Translations under genes and position numbers: made by a program | Shown: positions 34,511-46,038 of the stretch, piece by piece | How the letters are laid out: each line of letters begins with the position of its first letter | How positions within the stretch are numbered: position 1 is the first letter of the stretch | Notes under the pieces: generated by a model | Databases searched by the model: none | Seen by the model: the letters and a program-made list of their open reading frames with translations, nothing else | Told to the model about the DNA's origin: nothing | From: Pohlia nutans | Taxonomy: Eukaryota; Streptophyta; Bryopsida; Bryales; Mniaceae | Length of the DNA stretch: 64,000 nt | Assembly (NCBI GenBank): GCA_022496805.1 | Contig: CM040100.1 | Span: 23,899,009 to 23,963,008, forward strand | Reading direction: 5' to 3'

Positions 34511-35160
34511 TTAACCCTTACAACCCACATAACCACATTGTAATTGCATAGGCATATTTTTGCAACCTACTATAATATCTACTCCAAACCAAACATCAAT
34601 GTTTAAAGTTCAGATGTGGGGTTTCATCTCATGCATAACTTCAAAAATAAAATTTTGATTTGGAGTTGTGAAGCTATCAAAACACCTATCTACAAAACAC
34701 CAAAATATTGCAAATACCTCAAAATACAGAAAATACAGACAAATACAACACATGTATTATGCGGTACTTCTTGTGTTTTGAAGTTTGTTGTCTTCTTTTA
34801 TTTTTTGGATCGTGTTCTCTTGTTCATGTTCCATTAGTTTATGTATTCCGATCTTCATGAATGTACCAATTCCTTTCATATTTATACGTATAAATTTTGT
34901 CCTAAACCGTACATGGATAAGTCACTCACTTATAAAATTGACAATAAATATGTGCGAGTCAGTTCTTGACATTAAAGATTGCAATGGAGAGGTGTTGACA
35001 TAGGTAATTGCTGAACCGCTTGACTTTCATTTTTGAAAATTTAAGCCAAATTCTATTTAGCTTTGAAGTCACACACCCTCTAAAATCTTGTTTTTGAGTG
35101 TGCATTATACAGTTCAAAGACACACTATAATCTTCCAATCCAATGGTCCGATCTTACTAA
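34511..35160 (-). mobile_element. Truncated relative of family N (copy N2)
   Basis: Starts TTAACCCTTACAACCC and is the inverse of the right three quarters of the element at 39007-39811 (shared GGAGAGGTGTTG, GTGTGCATTATAC blocks). The other terminus is missing. Confidence 0.55.
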
Positions 35161-35253
35161 CGTTTAACCGACACTTGTTTGATTAAGCTATGCTTCTATT
35201 TATATGGTTTGATACTATTAATAAAAATCCCTAGTTTCAACATACTAGAGAGT

Positions 35254-36146
35254 TTAATCTCTAAAGGACCAAGTGTCTTAACCCTTAAAGGTCTAGATTG
35301 GCCATTCCGGCCAGTATTATACGGCCATATTTTATTGTATTTGGAATGGTTCTACACCTCCTATGAGTTTCATATCAAAAGTGAAGTTAAAATTCATGTC
35401 TACATGGTCTTAAAAGCTATTGGGATCTCAATTTGGAACTTTCTACTTACAACAAATGTTAAACATACGGCAACGTATCTACTATGCCCTAAAACCTTTA
35501 AGGGTTAACTAGGGCATTTCAATGTTTGGGTAGGTTCCCACAATGTCAATTTTTTAATTTAAAATAAATAAATTATGTGCATTTGGTATATCTATACAAA
35601 AATGGGGATCTAATTTATTTTTGATTCCGACCTTTTAAGAGGAAGTTATGGAGCAAAAGGGCTTTTTGTGGGGGAGAATGGGAAGTGCGGGTAGGGCTCA
35701 AAATAAACCTTAGAAATTATTATTTTTCAACTCTAACCGTAGGATCTTGTTTTAGATTACTAGGAAAGTGCATGGTGAAAAATTCATAGAATTTGACTTT
35801 ATAGATTGCAAAATTATAGCGTTTGAAGTGAAAAGATGAAATTGCAGTATTTTTTGATATTTTTTGACCATCTTTGAAGACATGGGAAAAATTGTAAAAT
35901 TGGACAAAAAAATTCTTAAATCTCTTATATTAAGTACACAACATCATGATACCATGTCACTATCCTGCTTGGTATTCGTCACGATACCATGTCACGAAAT
36001 CATCCACATTTCACTTCCATGCCTTTCATCCCATTTTTCATCATCTTGAGCTATCAAGAGCAAAAAAATTATTCACAAGAAAATGAATAGAAAGAGGTGA
36101 AATGATGCTCAAAAACAGGAAAAACCCGTGGTCCTTTAGAGATTAA
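35254..36146. mobile_element. TTAA-flanked element, family J, hosting B2
   Basis: Ends are TTAATCTCTAAAGGACCA and the exact complement TGGTCCTTTAGAGATTAA apart from one position. B2 (35278-35508) is inserted 20 bp inside the left end. The right TTAA is shared with family K. Confidence 0.75.
35278..35508 (+). mobile_element. TTAA-flanked MITE, family B (copy B2), nested in J
   Basis: 231 bp, TTAACCCTTAAAGGTCTAG to AAACCTTTAAGGGTTAA, colinear with B1. Confidence 0.8.
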
Positions 36147-36725
36147 CCCCTAAAGGACCGGGGGGGTGTTGAACTTAGCTCTTGTTTTCTTGACTAGCTC
36201 TTGTAGCAAGCTCAATTCCTTATTGGTGTGGGGTAAATTTGACGATCGGCACCGTTGAAATTAAAGAAGACTTACATAGCTTTTTTATGAAAAAAAGATC
36301 AACAAAATCGCATAATTTTTGAGAAAATGCCACCGTTGAGAAGATTGATGGAACTTGTTTGGGGTATTTTGTACACATGCTGAAATCGGATTGTTCAAAA
36401 GTGCTCCAAAAATTCTGAAATTTCTACCATGCATAATGATCATCATTTTGAACATGTGCAAAAAAAATCACATAATTTGGAGGTGTGAGGAGGAAGATAC
36501 AAGGGTCTCAAGTGAAGCCTAAATATCCTCCGTGCAACTCAAAAAAATCACCAAAAATCACTCACTTGATGAATTTCCGATCAAGAAGTACCTACAGATT
36601 CGGCTCTCAAAAAGAGCCAGGGCCTCTTTGTTGCTCATCCTACAATTCAAAGCCCAAAAACCCGAATTTCCTCACTTTCTAGTTCCAGAAGCCGCATGGG
36701 GGCCTTACGGTCCTTTAGGGGTTAA
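36143..36725. mobile_element. TTAA-flanked element, family K
   Basis: From TTAACCCCTAAAGGACCG to CGGTCCTTTAGGGGTTAA, an 18-bp inverted repeat with almost no mismatch. Single copy. Both end TTAAs are shared with neighbours (J and L). Confidence 0.75.
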
Positions 36726-37492
36726 CCCCTAAGCTCCCAAAAGACCATTTTTTGGTTACTGCCCATTTTCTCGGGTTGCCCAAGCCCAAATAAGTAATTT
36801 TTTCCAAAAAAATTAAAATACCATGTCATAGGTAAACAAGTCTTTTTTCCAATGCGATTGGAATTATGTCCATCCGGTCAATACTCCACATGAAGGAAGT
36901 TTTCAAAGTGAAATACCTCAATATTGAAAGGAAGCTTCAATATTTTGGGTAGGCTACCAAAAAATCATTGGGCACCTCAAAGGTACTTTTGTCCAGCCCA
37001 CATGGGTTGCATGTCATGAATTGTGGGCTCATCCAATTGGAGGAGAGTTAAAAGGGATAATTAATTAATTTAGCCAAAATCTCTTGCTTCCCTCCATACT
37101 ACCACCCATTACAAGGTCTCTCAAATAATGCTAATGCATTGGACATCTTGTCAAATTGAATCATGCATCTTGTTAACTACCTCATCTTGAGGATGGTCAA
37201 AAATGGCACATCATTTCAACTTTTTTTGGGTTTGAGAGCCCGTCAAAGCAAGGCTGCACGGATTTTTAGGGCCTGAAATTTCAAAATCTCAACTTCATTT
37301 GCTATTATTTTGACATCTGGAGAGTCAAATGTTTTGAAATTATGACGGATGGTTTATAAGGCCCAGGAGTACAAGATCCTATGGTTGGAATGTGAAAAAA
37401 AGGTTTTTGAATGCATTCAAAGATCATTAGCAAAAATGTTGAAATTGAGGCAGTTTTGGGTGGGAGACCCCCCTTGGGCGTTTAGGGGTTAA
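36722..37492. mobile_element. TTAA-flanked element, family L
   Basis: From TTAACCCCTAAGCTCCC to GGGCGTTTAGGGGTTAA. A fragment of a relative lies at about 32768-32960. Confidence 0.65.
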
Positions 37493-37591
37493 AGAAAAAA
37501 AGTACCTAAAATCTGAGGTTTCTGCAGAACCGGGTTGGGCAATAAAGGGTTAATTTTCTTTAAGAATGGTTTTAATCTTCCAAGGTGGACA

Positions 37592-37795
37592 TTAACCCCT
37601 AACTAAGAAGCCCAAATTAGTTCTCATGTTTTTCTTAGCATTTTTTAGTAGGTCCTATGTGGAGTTCCTTTTGTTTAAATTTGTTTGTTTTTTTTTTATC
37701 ACCATATGCAATGTTCTTCACTAATTTTAGTGATATAAAATGTGGTCTAATCTTGATTATATTTTTTACAATTGAACTTGTCATTTTTAAACCAT
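37592..37795 (-). mobile_element. Degenerate family E MITE (copy E2)
   Basis: Starts TTAACCCCTAACTAAGAAG and matches the inverse of E1/E3 (TAGGTCCTA, ATGCAATGTTCTTCACTA); the far terminus is eroded. Confidence 0.55.
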
Positions 37796-39006
37796 GAAAT
37801 CAATTCCTAGTCCGCTTTAGTCTTAGGGTGCATGTCTATTACATTTACACAAATAATTGCCACTAACCTCTAAATGCCTGGACCTACGGCCGTGGAGTCA
37901 AACTACAATTTGTATCCATATGAGTGTTTCATATCATTACTATAAGTGAATGATATCATTTATCCTTTATTTTCCCAAGATAAGTGAATAAATCAATTAC
38001 AATCCGCAATTTTTTTGTATTTTTTTGTGAGTTTTTAAAATTATTGTGATTATTTAAAGAAGATTTTGAATTTTTAAAATATTAATTATAAAAAATTCTC
38101 AAATTTTTCCTACCATAGGCTTAAATAACAATGAAGAATATTATGGTGGATGAAAGTCATCCGTTTCTAGAATAAATTAAATATGAACTATTCAATGGTA
38201 ATAGGTATTGAACTTGTAATTGCAATAAAATGCTCAATTTAAGAAATTTCCAAAATTTAAAAATGAAGTAGAAACTGCAGGTACAATTGGCAAACTTCAT
38301 TATTTTTGTTATGTTCAGATGCAAAAAGATCATTTAGATGATCAAATTTGAGATTCAAACAGTAAAGAGCCAATATTGCCAAAGTACACTATTAATAGAG
38401 TATTCCAAGTTTCACACTTGGGACCTTGTATAAAATCCAAGAATGACCCAAAAATCTTGAAATTTTAATTACATGTTCAAAACTTGATTCTCTATTTTCA
38501 CTTACAATATTTTATAAAATATTAATTTTTGTATGCATTGGCTGTATTTGACTCATAAAAAACCAAATTTTGGTTGTTCAAACGTATCCATATTATTGAA
38601 TAGGTGTATCCATATTATTAAATGAACAGTGTCACAAAATGTGTCAAGAATTCATCCAAATTGATGGTCATGTTCTCATCTATACAATTTTTCATCCAAT
38701 AAGATGAAAGTACTATGCAGCTTCATAATTTGATGCCTTCCGGCAATGCAAAGTGGGAGAAAATCAATCCAACATGCTACACCAAAATCACCATATACTG
38801 TGGCCCACGGTATTTATGAGAGGCTTTACTAATAATTAAATTTTCAAAATATTGTGGTAAAATTCTTCCAAATTAGATGAAAATTTGTTCAAATTTGATG
38901 AAAATTTTGTTAAAATGGATGAATGTACCCACTCCATTCATGCACTCACATTATATGGTGATTTTGGTGTACTATTGCATTGCAATGGGCTTTGTTCTAG
39001 TAGGGA
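37796..39006. other. Intergenic, no gene recognised
   Basis: AT-rich. A CTAACCTCTAAATGCC at 37863 recalls a TTAA-element end, but no matching right end was found. Confidence 0.4.
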
Positions 39007-39811
39007 TTAACCCTTTAGTGCCTAAGGTACTGTAACTGGGAGCATTGGATTTCAATGGGGTTTTCAACCATAATTGATCCTTCCAAAAATAGAATGGATT
39101 AAATTAGAAAGTAACTGTATAATTCTATTCTCAATTGGAGTAGAGATATTTTGTCAAAATTAGAGAATCATCCAATTGTGGGATTGGAAGATCATGGTAT
39201 GTCTTTGAACCGTATAATGCACACTAAAAAATGAGACTTCGGAGGGTGTGTGACTTCAAAGTTAAATAGAATTTGGCTTAAATTTTCAAAAATGAAAGTA
39301 AAGATGTTTAGCAATAACACCTCTCCAACACCTCTCCGTTGCAATCTTTCATGCCAAGAACGGACTCACACATAATTATTGTAACTTTTATAAGTGAGAC
39401 TGACTTATCCATATACGGTTTAGAACAAAAAGTTATACCTTAAAAAATGAAAGGAGTTGGTATATTGATCAGGATCGAAACACATATACTATTGGAACAT
39501 GAACAAGAGAACACAATCCCAAAAAATAAAAACAAGATACCAAACTTTCAAACACAAGAAATACCACACAGTACATGTGTTGTATTTGTAAGCATTTACT
39601 GTATTTCAAGCATTTGTAGTCTTTTTGCATTTTGTTCATAGGTATTTTGATAGTTACACAACTCCAAATTGAATATATTTGTTTTTCCTAGAAGATATGT
39701 GTTATAAATCTCCAACTCTAAACTTAACAATTCAAAATCCAATTCTTCATGAATTTTTTGTTATTTGCGTTCTGTAACCATAATCTGGTTTCCTGGGCAC
39801 TAAAGGGTTAA
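39007..39811 (+). mobile_element. TTAA-flanked element, family N (copy N1)
   Basis: 805 bp, TTAACCCTTTAGTGCC to GGGCACTAAAGGGTTAA, an almost perfect inverted repeat. The termini resemble piggyBac ends of other organisms especially closely. Confidence 0.8.
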
Positions 39812-39819
39812 ACTGGGTA

Positions 39820-40045
39820 CTAAGGTAGGAGCACCCAATTCCGACAGTGTACCCAATACCGATAATTTCTACACAAGGTAGTCATTTCAAAACGCAAATC
39901 TAAGCACGTCATAGAGCCCTTATTGTTTGTTGACCAAAATGATAAGCTATCTATGGTCTACCTAGATTTACGTTCTAGGATGACTACCATGTCAAGAAAT
40001 TATCGGCATTGAGTACACTGTCGGAATTGGGTGCTCCTACTTTAG
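39820..40045. mobile_element. Fold-back MITE, 226 bp, beside the retrotransposon 5' end
   Basis: Inverted repeat of about 50 bp: CTAAGGTAGGAGCACCCAAT against the complement of ATTGGGTGCTCCTACTTTAG, continuing through TCCGACAGTGTAC. GGTA flanks both ends (39816-39819, 40046-40049). Superfamily not decided (TA or 4-bp duplication). Confidence 0.75.
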
Positions 40046-41569
40046 GGTATGAAACGATCATTGAGGGCAATGACGGAGAGAAGCTAAGGCGCAGGGAGGA
40101 GCAGCTGACTGCTGAATGAGTTAGTGTCTGTTGCATCTAGGGAGTTACAAGCAAGCGTTAGGAGTGATGGCCGAAACGCCAGTGCTTGTAGATTAGCTGG
40201 GCCTGCACTAGATCTGGTTTGCTTGCTGAAGGTCCTTGCAGGCGGATGAATGCGATAGGAGTGATCACCGCAACGCAGATCTGATTTGCAAGTACACAAG
40301 CAATCAAATCCGGATCCGGCTCAGTTCAGTTAAGGGATCGATCCGGGAGACAGCCTGTTGGAACCACACCCAGATCTGGAGCGAGCCTGCGAAGTGTGGC
40401 AGCTACATCCTGTATTGATCCACTCCCGTTTGCACTGCAACAGCTGACTATAAGGAGGTAAACCAGCTGCTCCGAACTGCACATTCCTCACCAAACACAT
40501 GTGCACAACTTGAAACCCAGATACATTCTTCACCCTTATCTCACATGTTTCAAATTACCTTCTAGATCTTAGCATTCCCATTGAGATTGATGCCCATCAC
40601 AATCTTTTTTGTAGTTTAATTTATCCCCATTATAATCTCGATTCTGCTATAGACAGTTTCAGATCTAGCTTTGCGCATAATTCTGTAGTGCGCAGACGTT
40701 CTTCTAGTCTGAAGAGCAGCCAATCCGTAACCAGATCCAAACCTAAGCTCCTTCAGTACGAAGTCAGCGTTTGGGGAGATCCGCAGCAGCCGACAGAAAC
40801 AGATGCCAAATGCAGCTCAAGCAAGACACAAGGATCGCAAGACAAGGACCAAAGGCCAAGCCAGCAACAGATCAGTAAGCTCCTAAGCAAGACATGAGGG
40901 CCTAAAGTCAAGCCGGAAGAGAAGCCCAGCAAGAAGCAACCCAGCGCAGCAGTAACCGGGAGCACCAAGATAAAGAAGCTTTGCGACGGTCGGAGCAGAC
41001 CCCACAGCAGTCAACAACAGCACACGGCCAGCAAACCGCATAACAACAGCCCCGTCATATACCAGCAGCAGCAAAGGCTCCAGTTCAACGTAAAGTACCA
41101 TAGTCTCAGCTGGCCGAAGCAACAACAACAACTGCAAAGTCGCAGCTCCAAGACCGACCCAACTTTGAGGAAGCAGCTGCAAGATACAAAAAAAGGTAAG
41201 TCCACTAACTCACTCTTTGCCTTCCGTTCTGTGCTAAATCTTAGCCTTAATTACTTGTATCAAGTGATTATCCCCCTGGTTTATACTAAAACCGACCTCA
41301 TTTTTAGTAGCACCATAAGCATTGTTTTTGCTTACAGTAGAAACTGCCTAGGGCTTCGTAACAGAGCCAAAACCCTAGCTCGTACCACCATTAGCCATCC
41401 CCACCCCATCACTAGTACTAAAACCCTAGCTAGCTTCAGTAATAGCTATCTGAAACCCATTGCTCAAAACTCCCAAAAAAACAGTAGCAAACCGTATTTT
41501 AGTATAGAAAACCTAGATATGGAACCCCGCTAGTCAGCCTGGACTAGGCCTACAGAAAACAGCCAAAAC

Positions 41570-42447
41570 ATGGATATAGACACAGATTCCCCCTCTGCAA
41601 GCCTTAAGCGTCTCTTAGAAGCCAAGACAGTCAGAGATGCCAAGCATGCTAGTAGCAAGAAAACCAGGAGTAGCTCTGACTCTATAGATAATCCAAGCAC
41701 CCATGGCCAAACCGACAACAACGATATGGATATAGAGGACAATATCGACAACAACCACAACACGAAGAACAGCCGTACCGCAGAAATCGACGCAGCAGCA
41801 GGCCAGAAGGAGAGGAGCCGGAAAACAAGTGCAGGCGGACTTGTGGAGCAGCGCACACCAAGAACAGAAGCACTCGGCACAACAGAAGCGACCAAGAGCA
41901 CAGGGCAACAAGCGCATAGCAGTATCGGCAGCCACGGCAGGAGAGACGAACGGCACCAAAACGAGAGACAAGAAGAAGCGAGCCCAGGAGCCAAAGACTA
42001 GAGACGGCAGGCCACGTCCTCAGCAACGGAGGCGGAGACAACAAATGCCGAGCGCGGTACCAGGAGCGGAAGAGCAGCAGAGGCGTAGACAACAAAGGCC
42101 GAGCGAGGCGCCAGGAGCGGAAGAGCAGCGGAGACAGAGACAACAAGGCCGAACGAGGAGCCAGGAGCGGGAGAGAAGCTGATCAACGTAACAAGGGAGC
42201 TGAAGGAACGGGGCGCAGCAGTAAAAGCCAACCGCCAAACGACAAGGTGATAGAAGAAAACCAGTAGTGCACAACATAAGAAGAAGGAGCAGACAGCGGC
42301 AGTGAAGAACTTGTAGAAGGAAGCAACCAGAAGGGAAGAAAGAAGAGCCAGGAAGCAACCTCAGGAGGCCAAGAAGATTCAGACAGCCTTGAATTCGACC
42401 CCCTACAAAAAACAGAGTTTTTCAACTCTAAGGCAAAAAACACAAAC
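41570..42447 (+). pseudogene. Probable N-terminal part of ORF1, frameshifted
   Basis: ATG at 41570 opens a frame with MDIDTDSPSASLKRLLEAK, Ser/Asp/Asn-rich and plausibly a real N-terminus; it ends at 42001. The frame of the downstream ORF1 is open from 41920 and, apart from a TAG and a TAA at 42265-42279, continues through EDSDSLEFDPLQKTEFF to the Met at 42448. I infer one longer ORF1 whose first third was broken by a frameshift and stops. Confidence 0.45.
42027..42179 (+). repeat. Three 51-bp in-frame tandem repeats in ORF1 leader
   Basis: Units start at 42027, 42078 and 42129, each with GAGACAACAA...GAGCGG. The length is a multiple of three and the segment is Arg/Gln/Glu-rich when translated. 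Confidence 0.8.
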
Positions 42448-43983
42448 ATGGCCATAGGCCCACGTAACCCAATGTTTTGGCTAGGGTTTAAGACTATGGA
42501 GCAACTAAGCCGGGAACGTGGAGAAGAGGTCATTTTTATGGACGAGTCCATTGAGGACATGATCACTAGAGGAATGCCCGCCATGGAAACCGAAGAAGTA
42601 TGGGATGCAACCGTGGCTTTCCCACGAACACCCCAAATGCTCTACCCCATGGTGAGAAAAGATGGCATCATAGGACAACACTATAACCTCACTCAAATCC
42701 CATTTGAAGTGACGGTTGATCCTATCACCGGGTTAGCATTGGATTTCCATGTGGAAATACACTTTGAGGTGTATATGGAAACTCCAATTCTACATGATAC
42801 CGCCAAGACATTGATTTCCCAAAGGCTCACCAAAATGAACATACCTTTGGGCACAAATCTCATAGACCCTATGGCGGTTTTATGCTATAGCATCAAAAAG
42901 GGTGGACAAAGAGGAGTATGGAACGGAGTTGTTAAACTCCACCTCTTGCACCCCAAAATCGATGGTATTGGCATGCTAAAAGGGCTACGCCCTTTCATTT
43001 TAGACCTAGACACTTTGGATGGTTACTCCAAAAAACCATGCACAATGAGTGTCCTAGGTAAAGTATGCAAGAGCTACAATAATGTTGCCAAAAGCACTAC
43101 CCTATCTATCAAAATCAAGAGTGACAACCTAGTGGATGTTTCCGCTAGTGCACTCTTTTTTGATGTTTTGAGAAATAGTTTTCTCAAAACTCATGATTTT
43201 GAGATAGTGGAGGTACACAAAGGCACACATGAGAGCCATGCCTTCATTGTGGCACCAACTCCCAATCAAGCGGAGAAAATAAGACTTCACCATGTGGCCG
43301 CAAATCATAAAATTATCATGCCACAAAAGAGGATTAACTTTGCTCCACGCATTACACCCGAGGCTAGAGCTAGAAAAGATGCCCTAACATTGACTCTCTC
43401 TCATTTACCCATCTTGAAAACGGTGGTTGATACCACCGAAGCTATTACCAAAATAATGGAGAGCAAAAACATAGCCTCCATTTGGTTTCATAGAGAGGTT
43501 GGAACAATGCACAATGGGAGTGCAAATGTGCAATGCACAAATCCCATTGTGTATCGTTCATTCCTCAACAAAACACATGTGATTGGAGGCCAATATGTGG
43601 AGTTTGCACCACATAGGAGGAGTTTAGAAGGATTGGAACCACCCACAAAAGAACAAATTGAAGCATGGGGCTTCAACGACATCAACACGGCTTTGGTAAA
43701 TACCGTTACAACTCTTGTTTCTTCAACACCCTCCATCACCAAAGAGGATGTAATTTCAATCATGGAAGAAAGCAATAAAAACATGAGAGAAGAAAACAAA
43801 AGAATGAAAGAAGAAATGGAAATGACAATGGAGAAAAAAATGAAGGAAGACCGGCTCATCAACGACGCCAAGCATGAAGAGCTACAAAACAAGATGGATT
43901 TTATTCAAGACACTCTCATGTTGGCACTCAGCACCCTCCAAGAAATGAAAGGAGCAAGGCCAACCCTAAAAAACGTGGAGTGA
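42448..43983 (+). CDS. Retrotransposon ORF1 protein, 511 residues from first Met
   Basis: Intact frame directly upstream of ORF2 in the same orientation. It starts MAIGPRNPMFWLGFKTM; the middle has two beta-rich stretches, including DFEIVEVHKGTHESHAFIVA, which could be an RNA-binding fold, then YVEFAPHRRSLEGLEPPT, and it ends in a charged coiled coil (about residues 445-490, MREENKRMKEEMEM). The layout (nucleic-acid binding region plus coiled coil) suits ORF1 proteins of non-LTR elements, which coat the RNA; I cannot name a domain with certainty. It has no stop or frameshift after 42448. The true start may be further upstream. Confidence 0.65.
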   Translation: MAIGPRNPMFWLGFKTMEQLSRERGEEVIFMDESIEDMITRGMPAMETEEVWDATVAFPRTPQMLYPMVRKDGIIGQHYNLTQIPFEVTVDPITGLALDFHVEIHFEVYMETPILHDTAKTLISQRLTKMNIPLGTNLIDPMAVLCYSIKKGGQRGVWNGVVKLHLLHPKIDGIGMLKGLRPFILDLDTLDGYSKKPCTMSVLGKVCKSYNNVAKSTTLSIKIKSDNLVDVSASALFFDVLRNSFLKTHDFEIVEVHKGTHESHAFIVAPTPNQAEKIRLHHVAANHKIIMPQKRINFAPRITPEARARKDALTLTLSHLPILKTVVDTTEAITKIMESKNIASIWFHREVGTMHNGSANVQCTNPIVYRSFLNKTHVIGGQYVEFAPHRRSLEGLEPPTKEQIEAWGFNDINTALVNTVTTLVSSTPSITKEDVISIMEESNKNMREENKRMKEEMEMTMEKKMKEDRLINDAKHEELQNKMDFIQDTLMLALSTLQEMKGARPTLKNVE

Positions 43984-44304
43984 TTGAAGACCTCATAGTA
44001 AAATACATAGTATTTACTAGATACTATAGTATTATTCTACCCCATAGTATAGTATACTTAGTAGCCTACTCGTACAATATTACTTATTTATACATAGTAT
44101 ATAGTATAGTATACCTACAAAAAAGACCAAAAAAATACAGATATCAATACGGTATCTATACACAAAGTATGTATTCAAAAAAAATACCAAAAAAATAATC
44201 AAAAGGTATATACATATACCAAATATTAAGTACAAATACATGTCTAGATACAGTACCTTTATACAAAGTATGTATCCAAATAACATACCAAAAACAAAGT
44301 ATAA
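43984..44304 (+). other. AT-rich spacer between ORF1 and the ORF2 upstream frame
   Basis: Low-complexity TAGTATAGTATACT-type sequence with stops in all frames; the last stop in the ORF2 frame is at 44302-44304. Confidence 0.6.
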
Positions 44305-44910
44305 AACAAAAATACATACTTATACCAAATACAATATACAAATACATATCAATATACAAAAAATCATTTTGCCAAACCAAAACAAAAATACACAAAAATA
44401 ACACCAAAAAATCACATTCTTAAAAAATCAAAAACTAAAACCCAAAAACACATAATCAACATAACAACATACATCACAAAAAATAATAAAAACAAAAATA
44501 AAATTACAAATTACAAAAATCACACAAATCTAAAACACCGCAAAAGACCCAAAAAATACCAATATAAAAACCACAACAAAAACCCAGAAATCACAAAATC
44601 ATACATACCAAAAAGAACAACAAACAAAACAAAAAAATCTAAAACAAAATATACATTAACACACCAAATTATACCTACTCACTTAAACACTAATATAAAT
44701 CTGAAAAACATACAAAACAAAACCTTCAAAAAAAACAACATAATATATAACTATAATTACCAAAGACCCTACCTAATCGCACTTCATAACAAAAATAAAC
44801 TAAACACCCTAGACAACTTAAAACATAAAAAACCTTCCAAAAAGAATAGTAGAAAAAACCAACAACAACAACAATGGACTCGGCCTACCGGCCTCGTCCA
44901 TAAACAAAAA

Positions 44911-45234
<324 letters not shown>

Positions 45235-45363
45235 CTACAAAAAACGACTACAATAAAAACAACAATACATAAACAAAAAACAAATAAACACAATCAAATT
45301 CAAAAAATAGAGAAAAAGAAGAAGAAGAAGAAGAAGAATAAGAAAAACAACAACAACACAAAA

Positions 45364-45453
45364 AAGTTCAAACTTGGGCTAATTGGGAACCCCAAGTTCG
45401 AACTTGGACTACTTGGAAACCCCAAGTTCGAACTTGGGCTACCTGGAAACCCC
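45364..45453 (+). repeat. Three 30-bp in-frame tandem repeats
   Basis: Units at 45364, 45394 and 45424 encode KFKLGLIGNP, KFELGLLGNP and KFELGLPGNP; each contains the palindrome-like AAGTTCGAACTTGG. Confidence 0.9.
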
Positions 45454-46038
45454 AAGAACCCCAAAGCCGAAACAAAAAAACACCAACAAACTTACACAAG
45501 ACAAACAAGTCACAATATAAAAGAAAAACCCAATATTAATAGCACATTGTACAAAGTAAAAACCCATCTGTATAAAAATAAAATATCTCTCCAACACCTT
45601 TCACTTTTACATAATGAAGAAAATATTACAAACACCACTACAAATACCAATACAAATACCAATTTAAAAGCCAATAAAAATATACACACAAATACCAATA
45701 CAAATATCAACACCACTACAAATACCAATACAAACACCAAATTAAATATCAATACAAACACCAACATAAATACCAATACCTATACCAAACTCAAATCAAA
45801 TAAAAATGACATAATAAATTTTCACAATTACAAACAACATAAAAACAAAATAATACACAAAACAAAAAGAAATATCAAAAATCCCAAAAACAAATACCCC
45901 AACAAAAATAAAAAAACCAACAAACAAAATAAATGGGCTCGGCCTAACGGCCTTGTTCACAAACAACAACAGCAACAACAATGGACTCGACCTACAAGCC
46001 TAGTCCAAAATAAACAAAGAAAAAAGAAAAAAGAAAAA

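Noticed and set aside
37863..39010. A further TTAA element between 37863 and 39010
   Set aside because: The left end reads CTAACC and the right end does not form an inverted repeat with it.
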